The notes below the pieces were generated by a model. That model made no database searches. It worked only from the letters and a program-made list of their open reading frames with translations, and had not been told where the DNA came from. DNA of 22,420 bases from Gracilaria gracilis (taxonomy: Eukaryota > Rhodophyta > Florideophyceae > Gracilariales > Gracilariaceae): assembly GCA_030374805.1 (NCBI GenBank), contig JARGSG010000185.1, forward strand, positions 1 through 22,420, given 5' to 3'. Position 1 is the stretch's first letter. The number at the start of each line of letters is the position of its first letter. Positions 6,853 through 21,451 of this stretch are shown one piece after another. The translations under genes and the position numbers were made by a program.

Positions 6853-7664
6853 TTTACACTGTGTGAACTTGTAGTTCTCGGGAGATGGGATTATGGTCAA
6901 TGACACTGGACGGCGAATGGACTGCTACTGGGGATTTGTATGAGCACAATGCCGGTAGAGGAGCTCTATTTAGAGGGCAAAGATGATTTTGAATTGGTGT
7001 ATGGGGAGCGGCGGCACGAAATCGGATATTCGTAGGTACCTTGGTGTAGTAGAAAGCAGGCTTTGGGTGCTTGTGATATATGGAGATGCGACGGAGAGTG
7101 TGTAGCGTAGAATAAGTACGTCTGAACATCATGGCAGCGTCGGGAACTGAACAGCGCCAGTACAGTTCTATAGCGCTTTTGAAGGTGTGGAGCGGTTTAG
7201 AACAGTTACGCATGTCATCGAGACGGGAAAAAGCAGGTAGCGGCTGTGGTCGGCGACATAGAAAACGCAAACGTGGAACGAGTTATAATGAATTGCGCTT
7301 CCAAACACGTCAGGGGGACTGAAGACCGCTTTTGGGTTTCGGGAAGCATTTGTGTTTTGGATTCGTGTTCAGCCAGGGTTTGGGCAGTCACTGCGATGGA
7401 CGTTGCAGAATGTGCTCGCCAACGCCTTCTTATGAGGATGTTATCAGTGCAGATGGGGTAGGAAACTACTATTTTGACTCACATATTACATTGAAATTGT
7501 ATAGGTATTGTAGAGAAGTAATGTGTTGCAAATTGTGAGACGTTTCATAAATATATGTAGCACACAAAATGGAATATATAGCTCGACCGTCAAGCGTGAA
7601 GGCATTAGATGGGGCATTGAAATCTGATACACATTTATTAAGTGTAGCTGGAGATTCTATATAG
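6853..7664. repeat. Satellite copy 3 (812 bp)
   Basis: It shares CTACTGGGGATT with copies 2 and 4, and the extra T in GCGGTTTAG (near 7197) with copy 1. The extra T joins two minus-strand frames into a 138-codon one (7270-6854), which shows that frames are not conserved between copies. Confidence 0.9.
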
Positions 7665-8475
7665 TTTACACTGTGTGAACTTGTAGTTCTCGGGAGATGG
7701 GATTATGGTCAATGACACTGGACGGCGAATGGACTGCTACTGGGGATTTGTATGAGCACAATGCCGGTAGAGGAGCTCTATTTAGAGGGCAAAGATGATT
7801 TTGAATTGGTGTATGGGGAGCGGCGGCACGAAATCGGATATTCGTAGGTACCTTGGTGTAGTAGAAAGCAGGCTTTGGGTGCTTGTGATATATGGAGATG
7901 CGACGGAGAGTGTGTAGCGTAGAATAAGTACGTCTGAACATCATGGCAGCGTCGGGAGCTGAACAGCGCCAGTACAGTTCTATAGCGCTTTTGAAGGTGT
8001 GGAGCGGTTAGAACAGTTACGCATGTCATCGAGACGGGAAAAAGCAGGTAGCGGCTGTGGTCGGCGACATAGAAAACGCAAACGTGGAACGAGTTATAAT
8101 GAATTGCGCTTCCAAACACGTCAGGGGGACTGAAGACCGCTTTTGGGTTTCGGGAAGCATTTGTGTTTTGGATTCGTGTTCAGCCAGGGTTTGGGCAGTC
8201 ACTGCGATGGACGTTGCAGAATGTGCTCGCCAACGCCTTCTTATGAGGATGTTATCAGTGCAGATGGGGTAGGAAACTACTATTTTGACTCACATATTAC
8301 ATTGAAATTGTATAGGTATTGTAGAGAAGTAATGTGTTGCAAATTGTGAGACGTTTCATAAATATATGTAGCACACAAAATGGAATATATAGCTCGACCG
8401 TCAAGCGTGAAGGCATTAGATGGGGCATTGAAATCTGATACACATTTATTAAGTGTAGCTGGAGATTCTATATAG
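7665..8475. repeat. Satellite copy 4 (811 bp)
   Basis: It shares CTACTGGGGATT with copies 2 and 3. It has GGGAGCTGAAC near 7956, an A-to-G change that resembles the insertion variant of copy 2. It is the last copy with left-edge variants. Confidence 0.9.
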
Positions 8476-11400
8476 TTTACACTGTGTGAACTTGTAGTTC
8501 TCGGGAGATGGGATTATGGTCAATGACACTGGACGGCGAATGGACTGCTACTGGAGATTTGTATGAGCACAATGCCGGTAGAGGAGCTCTATTTAGAGGG
8601 CAAAGATGATTTTGAATTGGTGTATGGGGAGCGGCGGCACGAAATCGGATATTCGTAGGTACCTTGGTGTAGTAGAAAGCAGGCTTTGGGTGCTTGTGAT
8701 ATATGGAGATGCGACGGAGAGTGTGTAGCGTAGAATAAGTACGTCTGAACATCATGGCAGCGTCGGGAACTGAACAGCGCCAGTACAGTTCTATAGCGCT
8801 TTTGAAGGTGTGGAGCGGTTAGAACAGTTACGCATGTCATCGAGACGGGAAAAAGCAGGTAGCGGCTGTGGTCGGCGACATAGAAAACGCAAACGTGGAA
8901 CGAGTTATAATGAATTGCGCTTCCAAACACGTCAGGGGGACTGAAGACCGCTTTTGGGTTTCGGGAAGCATTTGTGTTTTGGATTCGTGTTCAGCCAGGG
9001 TTTGGGCAGTCACTGCGATGGACGTTGCAGAATGTGCTCGCCAACGCCTTCTTATGAGGATGTTATCAGTGCAGATGGGGTAGGAAACTACTATTTTGAC
9101 TCACATATTACATTGAAATTGTATAGGTATTGTAGAGAAGTAATGTGTTGCAAATTGTGAGACGTTTCATAAATATATGTAGCACACAAAATGGAATATA
9201 TAGCTCGACCGTCAAGCGTGAAGGCATTAGATGGGGCATTGAAATCTGATACACATTTATTAAGTGTAGCTGGAGATTCTATATAGTTTACACTGTGTGA
9301 ACTTGTAGTTCTCGGGAGATGGGATTATGGTCAATGACACTGGACGGCGAATGGACTGCTACTGGAGATTTGTATGAGCACAATGCCGGTAGAGGAGCTC
9401 TATTTAGAGGGCAAAGATGATTTTGAATTGGTGTATGGGGAGCGGCGGCACGAAATCGGATATTCGTAGGTACCTTGGTGTAGTAGAAAGCAGGCTTTGG
9501 GTGCTTGTGATATATGGAGATGCGACGGAGAGTGTGTAGCGTAGAATAAGTACGTCTGAACATCATGGCAGCGTCGGGAACTGAACAGCGCCAGTACAGT
9601 TCTATAGCGCTTTTGAAGGTGTGGAGCGGTTAGAACAGTTACGCATGTCATCGAGACGGGAAAAAGCAGGTAGCGGCTGTGGTCGGCGACATAGAAAACG
9701 CAAACGTGGAACGAGTTATAATGAATTGCGCTTCCAAACACGTCAGGGGGACTGAAGACCGCTTTTGGGTTTCGGGAAGCATTTGTGTTTTGGATTCGTG
9801 TTCAGCCAGGGTTTGGGCAGTCACTGCGATGGACGTTGCAGAATGTGCTCGCCAACGCCTTCTTATGAGGATGTTATCAGTGCAGATGGGGTAGGAAACT
9901 ACTATTTTGACTCACATATTACATTGAAATTGTATAGGTATTGTAGAGAAGTAATGTGTTGCAAATTGTGAGACGTTTCATAAATATATGTAGCACACAA
10001 AATGGAATATATAGCTCGACCGTCAAGCGTGAAGGCATTAGATGGGGCATTGAAATCTGATACACATTTATTAAGTGTAGCTGGAGATTCTATATAGTTT
10101 ACACTGTGTGAACTTGTAGTTCTCGGGAGATGGGATTATGGTCAATGACACTGGACGGCGAATGGACTGCTACTGGAGATTTGTATGAGCACAATGCCGG
10201 TAGAGGAGCTCTATTTAGAGGGCAAAGATGATTTTGAATTGGTGTATGGGGAGCGGCGGCACGAAATCGGATATTCGTAGGTACCTTGGTGTAGTAGAAA
10301 GCAGGCTTTGGGTGCTTGTGATATATGGAGATGCGACGGAGAGTGTGTAGCGTAGAATAAGTACGTCTGAACATCATGGCAGCGTCGGGAACTGAACAGC
10401 GCCAGTACAGTTCTATAGCGCTTTTGAAGGTGTGGAGCGGTTAGAACAGTTACGCATGTCATCGAGACGGGAAAAAGCAGGTAGCGGCTGTGGTCGGCGA
10501 CATAGAAAACGCAAACGTGGAACGAGTTATAATGAATTGCGCTTCCAAACACGTCAGGGGGACTGAAGACCGCTTTTGGGTTTCGGGAAGCATTTGTGTT
10601 TTGGATTCGTGTTCAGCCAGGGTTTGGGCAGTCACTGCGATGGACGTTGCAGAATGTGCTCGCCAACGCCTTCTTATGAGGATGTTATCAGTGCAGATGG
10701 GGTAGGAAACTACTATTTTGACTCACATATTACATTGAAATTGTATAGGTATTGTAGAGAAGTAATGTGTTGCAAATTGTGAGACGTTTCATAAATATAT
10801 GTAGCACACAAAATGGAATATATAGCTCGACCGTCAAGCGTGAAGGCATTAGATGGGGCATTGAAATCTGATACACATTTATTAAGTGTAGCTGGAGATT
10901 CTATATAGTTTACACTGTGTGAACTTGTAGTTCTCGGGAGATGGGATTATGGTCAATGACACTGGACGGCGAATGGACTGCTACTGGAGATTTGTATGAG
11001 CACAATGCCGGTAGAGGAGCTCTATTTAGAGGGCAAAGATGATTTTGAATTGGTGTATGGGGAGCGGCGGCACGAAATCGGATATTCGTAGGTACCTTGG
11101 TGTAGTAGAAAGCAGGCTTTGGGTGCTTGTGATATATGGAGATGCGACGGAGAGTGTGTAGCGTAGAATAAGTACGTCTGAACATCATGGCAGCGTCGGG
11201 AACTGAACAGCGCCAGTACAGTTCTATAGCGCTTTTGAAGGTGTGGAGCGGTTAGAACAGTTACGCATGTCATCGAGACGGGAAAAAGCAGGTAGCGGCT
11301 GTGGTCGGCGACATAGAAAACGCAAACGTGGAACGAGTTATAATGAATTGCGCTTCCAAACACGTCAGGGGGACTGAAGACCGCTTTTGGGTTTCGGGAA

Positions 11401-14400
11401 GCATTTGTGTTTTGGATTCGTGTTCAGCCAGGGTTTGGGCAGTCACTGCGATGGACGTTGCAGAATGTGCTCGCCAACGCCTTCTTATGAGGATGTTATC
11501 AGTGCAGATGGGGTAGGAAACTACTATTTTGACTCACATATTACATTGAAATTGTATAGGTATTGTAGAGAAGTAATGTGTTGCAAATTGTGAGACGTTT
11601 CATAAATATATGTAGCACACAAAATGGAATATATAGCTCGACCGTCAAGCGTGAAGGCATTAGATGGGGCATTGAAATCTGATACACATTTATTAAGTGT
11701 AGCTGGAGATTCTATATAGTTTACACTGTGTGAACTTGTAGTTCTCGGGAGATGGGATTATGGTCAATGACACTGGACGGCGAATGGACTGCTACTGGAG
11801 ATTTGTATGAGCACAATGCCGGTAGAGGAGCTCTATTTAGAGGGCAAAGATGATTTTGAATTGGTGTATGGGGAGCGGCGGCACGAAATCGGATATTCGT
11901 AGGTACCTTGGTGTAGTAGAAAGCAGGCTTTGGGTGCTTGTGATATATGGAGATGCGACGGAGAGTGTGTAGCGTAGAATAAGTACGTCTGAACATCATG
12001 GCAGCGTCGGGAACTGAACAGCGCCAGTACAGTTCTATAGCGCTTTTGAAGGTGTGGAGCGGTTAGAACAGTTACGCATGTCATCGAGACGGGAAAAAGC
12101 AGGTAGCGGCTGTGGTCGGCGACATAGAAAACGCAAACGTGGAACGAGTTATAATGAATTGCGCTTCCAAACACGTCAGGGGGACTGAAGACCGCTTTTG
12201 GGTTTCGGGAAGCATTTGTGTTTTGGATTCGTGTTCAGCCAGGGTTTGGGCAGTCACTGCGATGGACGTTGCAGAATGTGCTCGCCAACGCCTTCTTATG
12301 AGGATGTTATCAGTGCAGATGGGGTAGGAAACTACTATTTTGACTCACATATTACATTGAAATTGTATAGGTATTGTAGAGAAGTAATGTGTTGCAAATT
12401 GTGAGACGTTTCATAAATATATGTAGCACACAAAATGGAATATATAGCTCGACCGTCAAGCGTGAAGGCATTAGATGGGGCATTGAAATCTGATACACAT
12501 TTATTAAGTGTAGCTGGAGATTCTATATAGTTTACACTGTGTGAACTTGTAGTTCTCGGGAGATGGGATTATGGTCAATGACACTGGACGGCGAATGGAC
12601 TGCTACTGGAGATTTGTATGAGCACAATGCCGGTAGAGGAGCTCTATTTAGAGGGCAAAGATGATTTTGAATTGGTGTATGGGGAGCGGCGGCACGAAAT
12701 CGGATATTCGTAGGTACCTTGGTGTAGTAGAAAGCAGGCTTTGGGTGCTTGTGATATATGGAGATGCGACGGAGAGTGTGTAGCGTAGAATAAGTACGTC
12801 TGAACATCATGGCAGCGTCGGGAACTGAACAGCGCCAGTACAGTTCTATAGCGCTTTTGAAGGTGTGGAGCGGTTAGAACAGTTACGCATGTCATCGAGA
12901 CGGGAAAAAGCAGGTAGCGGCTGTGGTCGGCGACATAGAAAACGCAAACGTGGAACGAGTTATAATGAATTGCGCTTCCAAACACGTCAGGGGGACTGAA
13001 GACCGCTTTTGGGTTTCGGGAAGCATTTGTGTTTTGGATTCGTGTTCAGCCAGGGTTTGGGCAGTCACTGCGATGGACGTTGCAGAATGTGCTCGCCAAC
13101 GCCTTCTTATGAGGATGTTATCAGTGCAGATGGGGTAGGAAACTACTATTTTGACTCACATATTACATTGAAATTGTATAGGTATTGTAGAGAAGTAATG
13201 TGTTGCAAATTGTGAGACGTTTCATAAATATATGTAGCACACAAAATGGAATATATAGCTCGACCGTCAAGCGTGAAGGCATTAGATGGGGCATTGAAAT
13301 CTGATACACATTTATTAAGTGTAGCTGGAGATTCTATATAGTTTACACTGTGTGAACTTGTAGTTCTCGGGAGATGGGATTATGGTCAATGACACTGGAC
13401 GGCGAATGGACTGCTACTGGAGATTTGTATGAGCACAATGCCGGTAGAGGAGCTCTATTTAGAGGGCAAAGATGATTTTGAATTGGTGTATGGGGAGCGG
13501 CGGCACGAAATCGGATATTCGTAGGTACCTTGGTGTAGTAGAAAGCAGGCTTTGGGTGCTTGTGATATATGGAGATGCGACGGAGAGTGTGTAGCGTAGA
13601 ATAAGTACGTCTGAACATCATGGCAGCGTCGGGAACTGAACAGCGCCAGTACAGTTCTATAGCGCTTTTGAAGGTGTGGAGCGGTTAGAACAGTTACGCA
13701 TGTCATCGAGACGGGAAAAAGCAGGTAGCGGCTGTGGTCGGCGACATAGAAAACGCAAACGTGGAACGAGTTATAATGAATTGCGCTTCCAAACACGTCA
13801 GGGGGACTGAAGACCGCTTTTGGGTTTCGGGAAGCATTTGTGTTTTGGATTCGTGTTCAGCCAGGGTTTGGGCAGTCACTGCGATGGACGTTGCAGAATG
13901 TGCTCGCCAACGCCTTCTTATGAGGATGTTATCAGTGCAGATGGGGTAGGAAACTACTATTTTGACTCACATATTACATTGAAATTGTATAGGTATTGTA
14001 GAGAAGTAATGTGTTGCAAATTGTGAGACGTTTCATAAATATATGTAGCACACAAAATGGAATATATAGCTCGACCGTCAAGCGTGAAGGCATTAGATGG
14101 GGCATTGAAATCTGATACACATTTATTAAGTGTAGCTGGAGATTCTATATAGTTTACACTGTGTGAACTTGTAGTTCTCGGGAGATGGGATTATGGTCAA
14201 TGACACTGGACGGCGAATGGACTGCTACTGGAGATTTGTATGAGCACAATGCCGGTAGAGGAGCTCTATTTAGAGGGCAAAGATGATTTTGAATTGGTGT
14301 ATGGGGAGCGGCGGCACGAAATCGGATATTCGTAGGTACCTTGGTGTAGTAGAAAGCAGGCTTTGGGTGCTTGTGATATATGGAGATGCGACGGAGAGTG

Positions 14401-17400
14401 TGTAGCGTAGAATAAGTACGTCTGAACATCATGGCAGCGTCGGGAACTGAACAGCGCCAGTACAGTTCTATAGCGCTTTTGAAGGTGTGGAGCGGTTAGA
14501 ACAGTTACGCATGTCATCGAGACGGGAAAAAGCAGGTAGCGGCTGTGGTCGGCGACATAGAAAACGCAAACGTGGAACGAGTTATAATGAATTGCGCTTC
14601 CAAACACGTCAGGGGGACTGAAGACCGCTTTTGGGTTTCGGGAAGCATTTGTGTTTTGGATTCGTGTTCAGCCAGGGTTTGGGCAGTCACTGCGATGGAC
14701 GTTGCAGAATGTGCTCGCCAACGCCTTCTTATGAGGATGTTATCAGTGCAGATGGGGTAGGAAACTACTATTTTGACTCACATATTACATTGAAATTGTA
14801 TAGGTATTGTAGAGAAGTAATGTGTTGCAAATTGTGAGACGTTTCATAAATATATGTAGCACACAAAATGGAATATATAGCTCGACCGTCAAGCGTGAAG
14901 GCATTAGATGGGGCATTGAAATCTGATACACATTTATTAAGTGTAGCTGGAGATTCTATATAGTTTACACTGTGTGAACTTGTAGTTCTCGGGAGATGGG
15001 ATTATGGTCAATGACACTGGACGGCGAATGGACTGCTACTGGAGATTTGTATGAGCACAATGCCGGTAGAGGAGCTCTATTTAGAGGGCAAAGATGATTT
15101 TGAATTGGTGTATGGGGAGCGGCGGCACGAAATCGGATATTCGTAGGTACCTTGGTGTAGTAGAAAGCAGGCTTTGGGTGCTTGTGATATATGGAGATGC
15201 GACGGAGAGTGTGTAGCGTAGAATAAGTACGTCTGAACATCATGGCAGCGTCGGGAACTGAACAGCGCCAGTACAGTTCTATAGCGCTTTTGAAGGTGTG
15301 GAGCGGTTAGAACAGTTACGCATGTCATCGAGACGGGAAAAAGCAGGTAGCGGCTGTGGTCGGCGACATAGAAAACGCAAACGTGGAACGAGTTATAATG
15401 AATTGCGCTTCCAAACACGTCAGGGGGACTGAAGACCGCTTTTGGGTTTCGGGAAGCATTTGTGTTTTGGATTCGTGTTCAGCCAGGGTTTGGGCAGTCA
15501 CTGCGATGGACGTTGCAGAATGTGCTCGCCAACGCCTTCTTATGAGGATGTTATCAGTGCAGATGGGGTAGGAAACTACTATTTTGACTCACATATTACA
15601 TTGAAATTGTATAGGTATTGTAGAGAAGTAATGTGTTGCAAATTGTGAGACGTTTCATAAATATATGTAGCACACAAAATGGAATATATAGCTCGACCGT
15701 CAAGCGTGAAGGCATTAGATGGGGCATTGAAATCTGATACACATTTATTAAGTGTAGCTGGAGATTCTATATAGTTTACACTGTGTGAACTTGTAGTTCT
15801 CGGGAGATGGGATTATGGTCAATGACACTGGACGGCGAATGGACTGCTACTGGAGATTTGTATGAGCACAATGCCGGTAGAGGAGCTCTATTTAGAGGGC
15901 AAAGATGATTTTGAATTGGTGTATGGGGAGCGGCGGCACGAAATCGGATATTCGTAGGTACCTTGGTGTAGTAGAAAGCAGGCTTTGGGTGCTTGTGATA
16001 TATGGAGATGCGACGGAGAGTGTGTAGCGTAGAATAAGTACGTCTGAACATCATGGCAGCGTCGGGAACTGAACAGCGCCAGTACAGTTCTATAGCGCTT
16101 TTGAAGGTGTGGAGCGGTTAGAACAGTTACGCATGTCATCGAGACGGGAAAAAGCAGGTAGCGGCTGTGGTCGGCGACATAGAAAACGCAAACGTGGAAC
16201 GAGTTATAATGAATTGCGCTTCCAAACACGTCAGGGGGACTGAAGACCGCTTTTGGGTTTCGGGAAGCATTTGTGTTTTGGATTCGTGTTCAGCCAGGGT
16301 TTGGGCAGTCACTGCGATGGACGTTGCAGAATGTGCTCGCCAACGCCTTCTTATGAGGATGTTATCAGTGCAGATGGGGTAGGAAACTACTATTTTGACT
16401 CACATATTACATTGAAATTGTATAGGTATTGTAGAGAAGTAATGTGTTGCAAATTGTGAGACGTTTCATAAATATATGTAGCACACAAAATGGAATATAT
16501 AGCTCGACCGTCAAGCGTGAAGGCATTAGATGGGGCATTGAAATCTGATACACATTTATTAAGTGTAGCTGGAGATTCTATATAGTTTACACTGTGTGAA
16601 CTTGTAGTTCTCGGGAGATGGGATTATGGTCAATGACACTGGACGGCGAATGGACTGCTACTGGAGATTTGTATGAGCACAATGCCGGTAGAGGAGCTCT
16701 ATTTAGAGGGCAAAGATGATTTTGAATTGGTGTATGGGGAGCGGCGGCACGAAATCGGATATTCGTAGGTACCTTGGTGTAGTAGAAAGCAGGCTTTGGG
16801 TGCTTGTGATATATGGAGATGCGACGGAGAGTGTGTAGCGTAGAATAAGTACGTCTGAACATCATGGCAGCGTCGGGAACTGAACAGCGCCAGTACAGTT
16901 CTATAGCGCTTTTGAAGGTGTGGAGCGGTTAGAACAGTTACGCATGTCATCGAGACGGGAAAAAGCAGGTAGCGGCTGTGGTCGGCGACATAGAAAACGC
17001 AAACGTGGAACGAGTTATAATGAATTGCGCTTCCAAACACGTCAGGGGGACTGAAGACCGCTTTTGGGTTTCGGGAAGCATTTGTGTTTTGGATTCGTGT
17101 TCAGCCAGGGTTTGGGCAGTCACTGCGATGGACGTTGCAGAATGTGCTCGCCAACGCCTTCTTATGAGGATGTTATCAGTGCAGATGGGGTAGGAAACTA
17201 CTATTTTGACTCACATATTACATTGAAATTGTATAGGTATTGTAGAGAAGTAATGTGTTGCAAATTGTGAGACGTTTCATAAATATATGTAGCACACAAA
17301 ATGGAATATATAGCTCGACCGTCAAGCGTGAAGGCATTAGATGGGGCATTGAAATCTGATACACATTTATTAAGTGTAGCTGGAGATTCTATATAGTTTA

Positions 17401-19829
17401 CACTGTGTGAACTTGTAGTTCTCGGGAGATGGGATTATGGTCAATGACACTGGACGGCGAATGGACTGCTACTGGAGATTTGTATGAGCACAATGCCGGT
17501 AGAGGAGCTCTATTTAGAGGGCAAAGATGATTTTGAATTGGTGTATGGGGAGCGGCGGCACGAAATCGGATATTCGTAGGTACCTTGGTGTAGTAGAAAG
17601 CAGGCTTTGGGTGCTTGTGATATATGGAGATGCGACGGAGAGTGTGTAGCGTAGAATAAGTACGTCTGAACATCATGGCAGCGTCGGGAACTGAACAGCG
17701 CCAGTACAGTTCTATAGCGCTTTTGAAGGTGTGGAGCGGTTAGAACAGTTACGCATGTCATCGAGACGGGAAAAAGCAGGTAGCGGCTGTGGTCGGCGAC
17801 ATAGAAAACGCAAACGTGGAACGAGTTATAATGAATTGCGCTTCCAAACACGTCAGGGGGACTGAAGACCGCTTTTGGGTTTCGGGAAGCATTTGTGTTT
17901 TGGATTCGTGTTCAGCCAGGGTTTGGGCAGTCACTGCGATGGACGTTGCAGAATGTGCTCGCCAACGCCTTCTTATGAGGATGTTATCAGTGCAGATGGG
18001 GTAGGAAACTACTATTTTGACTCACATATTACATTGAAATTGTATAGGTATTGTAGAGAAGTAATGTGTTGCAAATTGTGAGACGTTTCATAAATATATG
18101 TAGCACACAAAATGGAATATATAGCTCGACCGTCAAGCGTGAAGGCATTAGATGGGGCATTGAAATCTGATACACATTTATTAAGTGTAGCTGGAGATTC
18201 TATATAGTTTACACTGTGTGAACTTGTAGTTCTCGGGAGATGGGATTATGGTCAATGACACTGGACGGCGAATGGACTGCTACTGGAGATTTGTATGAGC
18301 ACAATGCCGGTAGAGGAGCTCTATTTAGAGGGCAAAGATGATTTTGAATTGGTGTATGGGGAGCGGCGGCACGAAATCGGATATTCGTAGGTACCTTGGT
18401 GTAGTAGAAAGCAGGCTTTGGGTGCTTGTGATATATGGAGATGCGACGGAGAGTGTGTAGCGTAGAATAAGTACGTCTGAACATCATGGCAGCGTCGGGA
18501 ACTGAACAGCGCCAGTACAGTTCTATAGCGCTTTTGAAGGTGTGGAGCGGTTAGAACAGTTACGCATGTCATCGAGACGGGAAAAAGCAGGTAGCGGCTG
18601 TGGTCGGCGACATAGAAAACGCAAACGTGGAACGAGTTATAATGAATTGCGCTTCCAAACACGTCAGGGGGACTGAAGACCGCTTTTGGGTTTCGGGAAG
18701 CATTTGTGTTTTGGATTCGTGTTCAGCCAGGGTTTGGGCAGTCACTGCGATGGACGTTGCAGAATGTGCTCGCCAACGCCTTCTTATGAGGATGTTATCA
18801 GTGCAGATGGGGTAGGAAACTACTATTTTGACTCACATATTACATTGAAATTGTATAGGTATTGTAGAGAAGTAATGTGTTGCAAATTGTGAGACGTTTC
18901 ATAAATATATGTAGCACACAAAATGGAATATATAGCTCGACCGTCAAGCGTGAAGGCATTAGATGGGGCATTGAAATCTGATACACATTTATTAAGTGTA
19001 GCTGGAGATTCTATATAGTTTACACTGTGTGAACTTGTAGTTCTCGGGAGATGGGATTATGGTCAATGACACTGGACGGCGAATGGACTGCTACTGGAGA
19101 TTTGTATGAGCACAATGCCGGTAGAGGAGCTCTATTTAGAGGGCAAAGATGATTTTGAATTGGTGTATGGGGAGCGGCGGCACGAAATCGGATATTCGTA
19201 GGTACCTTGGTGTAGTAGAAAGCAGGCTTTGGGTGCTTGTGATATATGGAGATGCGACGGAGAGTGTGTAGCGTAGAATAAGTACGTCTGAACATCATGG
19301 CAGCGTCGGGAACTGAACAGCGCCAGTACAGTTCTATAGCGCTTTTGAAGGTGTGGAGCGGTTAGAACAGTTACGCATGTCATCGAGACGGGAAAAAGCA
19401 GGTAGCGGCTGTGGTCGGCGACATAGAAAACGCAAACGTGGAACGAGTTATAATGAATTGCGCTTCCAAACACGTCAGGGGGACTGAAGACCGCTTTTGG
19501 GTTTCGGGAAGCATTTGTGTTTTGGATTCGTGTTCAGCCAGGGTTTGGGCAGTCACTGCGATGGACGTTGCAGAATGTGCTCGCCAACGCCTTCTTATGA
19601 GGATGTTATCAGTGCAGATGGGGTAGGAAACTACTATTTTGACTCACATATTACATTGAAATTGTATAGGTATTGTAGAGAAGTAATGTGTTGCAAATTG
19701 TGAGACGTTTCATAAATATATGTAGCACACAAAATGGAATATATAGCTCGACCGTCAAGCGTGAAGGCATTAGATGGGGCATTGAAATCTGATACACATT
19801 TATTAAGTGTAGCTGGAGATTCTATATAG
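8476..19829. repeat. Satellite copies 5-18, identical core
   Basis: Fourteen consecutive monomers of exactly 811 bp. I find no differences among them by eye, and their translated frames are identical in every copy. This is the homogenised centre of the visible array. Confidence 0.9.
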
Positions 19830-20640
19830 TTTACACTGTGTGAACTTGTAGTTCTCGGGAGATGGGATTATGGTCAATGACACTGGACGGCGAATGGACT
19901 GCTACTGGAGATTTGTATGAGCACAATGCCGGTAGAGGAGCTCTATTTAGAGGGCAAAGATGATTTTGAATTGGTGTATGGGGAGCGGCGGCACGAAATC
20001 GGATATTCGTAGGTACCTTGGTGTAGTAGAAAGCAGGCTTTGGGTGCTTGTGATATATGGAGATGCGACGGAGAGTGTGTAGCGTAGAATAAGTACGTCT
20101 GAACATCATGGCAGCGTCGGGAACTGAACAGCGCCAGTACAGTTCTATAGCGCTTTTGAAGGTGTGGAGCGGTTAGAACAGTTACGCATGTCATCGAGAC
20201 GGGAAAAAGCAGGTAGCGGCTGTGGTCGGCGACATAGAAAACGCAAACGTGGAACGAGTTATAATGAATTGCGCTTCCAAACACGTCAGGGGGACTGAAG
20301 ACCGCTTTTGGGTTTCGGGAAGCATTTGTGTTTTGGATTCGTGTTCAGCCAGGGTTTGGGCAGTCACTGCGATGGACGTTGCAGAATGTGCTCGCCAACG
20401 CCTTCTTATGAGGATGGTATCAGTGCAGATGGGGTAGGAAACTACTATTTTGACTCACATATTACATTGAAATTGTATAGGTATTGTAGAGAAGTAATGT
20501 GTTGCAAATTGTGAGACGTTTCATAAATATATGTAGCACACAAAATGGAATATATAGCTCGACCGTCAAGCGTGAAGGCATTAGATGGGGCATTGAAATC
20601 TGATACACATTTATTAAGTGTAGCTGGAGATTCTATATAG
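19830..20640. repeat. Satellite copy 19 (811 bp, one change)
   Basis: One substitution stands out: GAGGATGGTATC instead of GAGGATGTTATC, at 20417. Otherwise it matches the core. Confidence 0.85.
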
Positions 20641-21451
20641 TTTACACTGTGTGAACTTGTAGTTCTCGGGAGATGGGATTATGGTCAATGACACTGGACG
20701 GCGAATGGACTGCTACTGGAGATTTGTATGAGCACAATGCCGGTAGAGGAGCTCTATTTAGAGGGCAAAGATGATTTTGAATTGGTGTATGGGGAGCGGC
20801 GGCACGAAATCGGATATTCGTAGGTACCTTGGTGTAGTAGAAAGCAGGCTTTGGGTGCTTGTGATATATGGAGATGCGACGGAGAGTGTGTAGCGTAGAA
20901 TAAGTACGTCTGAACATCATGGCAGCGTCGGGAACTGAACAGCGCCAGTACAGTTCTATAGCGCTTTTGAAGGTGTGGAGCGGTTAGAACAGTTACGCAT
21001 GTCATCGAGACGGGAAAAAGCAGGTAGCGGCTGTGGTCGGCGACATAGAAAACGCAAACGTGGAACGAGTTATAATGAATTGCGCTTCCAAACACGTCAG
21101 GGGGACTGAAGACCGCTTTTGGGTTTCGGGAAGCATTTGTGTTTTGGATTCGTGTTCAGCCAGGGTTTGGGCAGTCACTGCGATGGACGTTGCAGAATGT
21201 GCTCGCCAACGCCTTCTTATGAGGATGTTATCAGTGCAGATGGGGTAGGAAACTACTATTTTGACTCACATATTACATTGAAATTGTATAGGTATTGTAG
21301 AGAAGTAATGTGTTGCAAATTGTGAGACGTTTCATAAATATATGTAGCACACAAAATGGAATATATAGCTCGACCGTCAAGCGTGAAGGCATTAGATGGG
21401 GCATTGAAATCTGATACACATTTATTAAGTTTAGCTGGAGATTCTATATAG
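20641..21451. repeat. Satellite copy 20 (811 bp, one change)
   Basis: One substitution, G to T at 21431 (AAGTTTAGCTGG instead of AAGTGTAGCTGG), close to its right end. Otherwise it matches the core. Confidence 0.85.
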
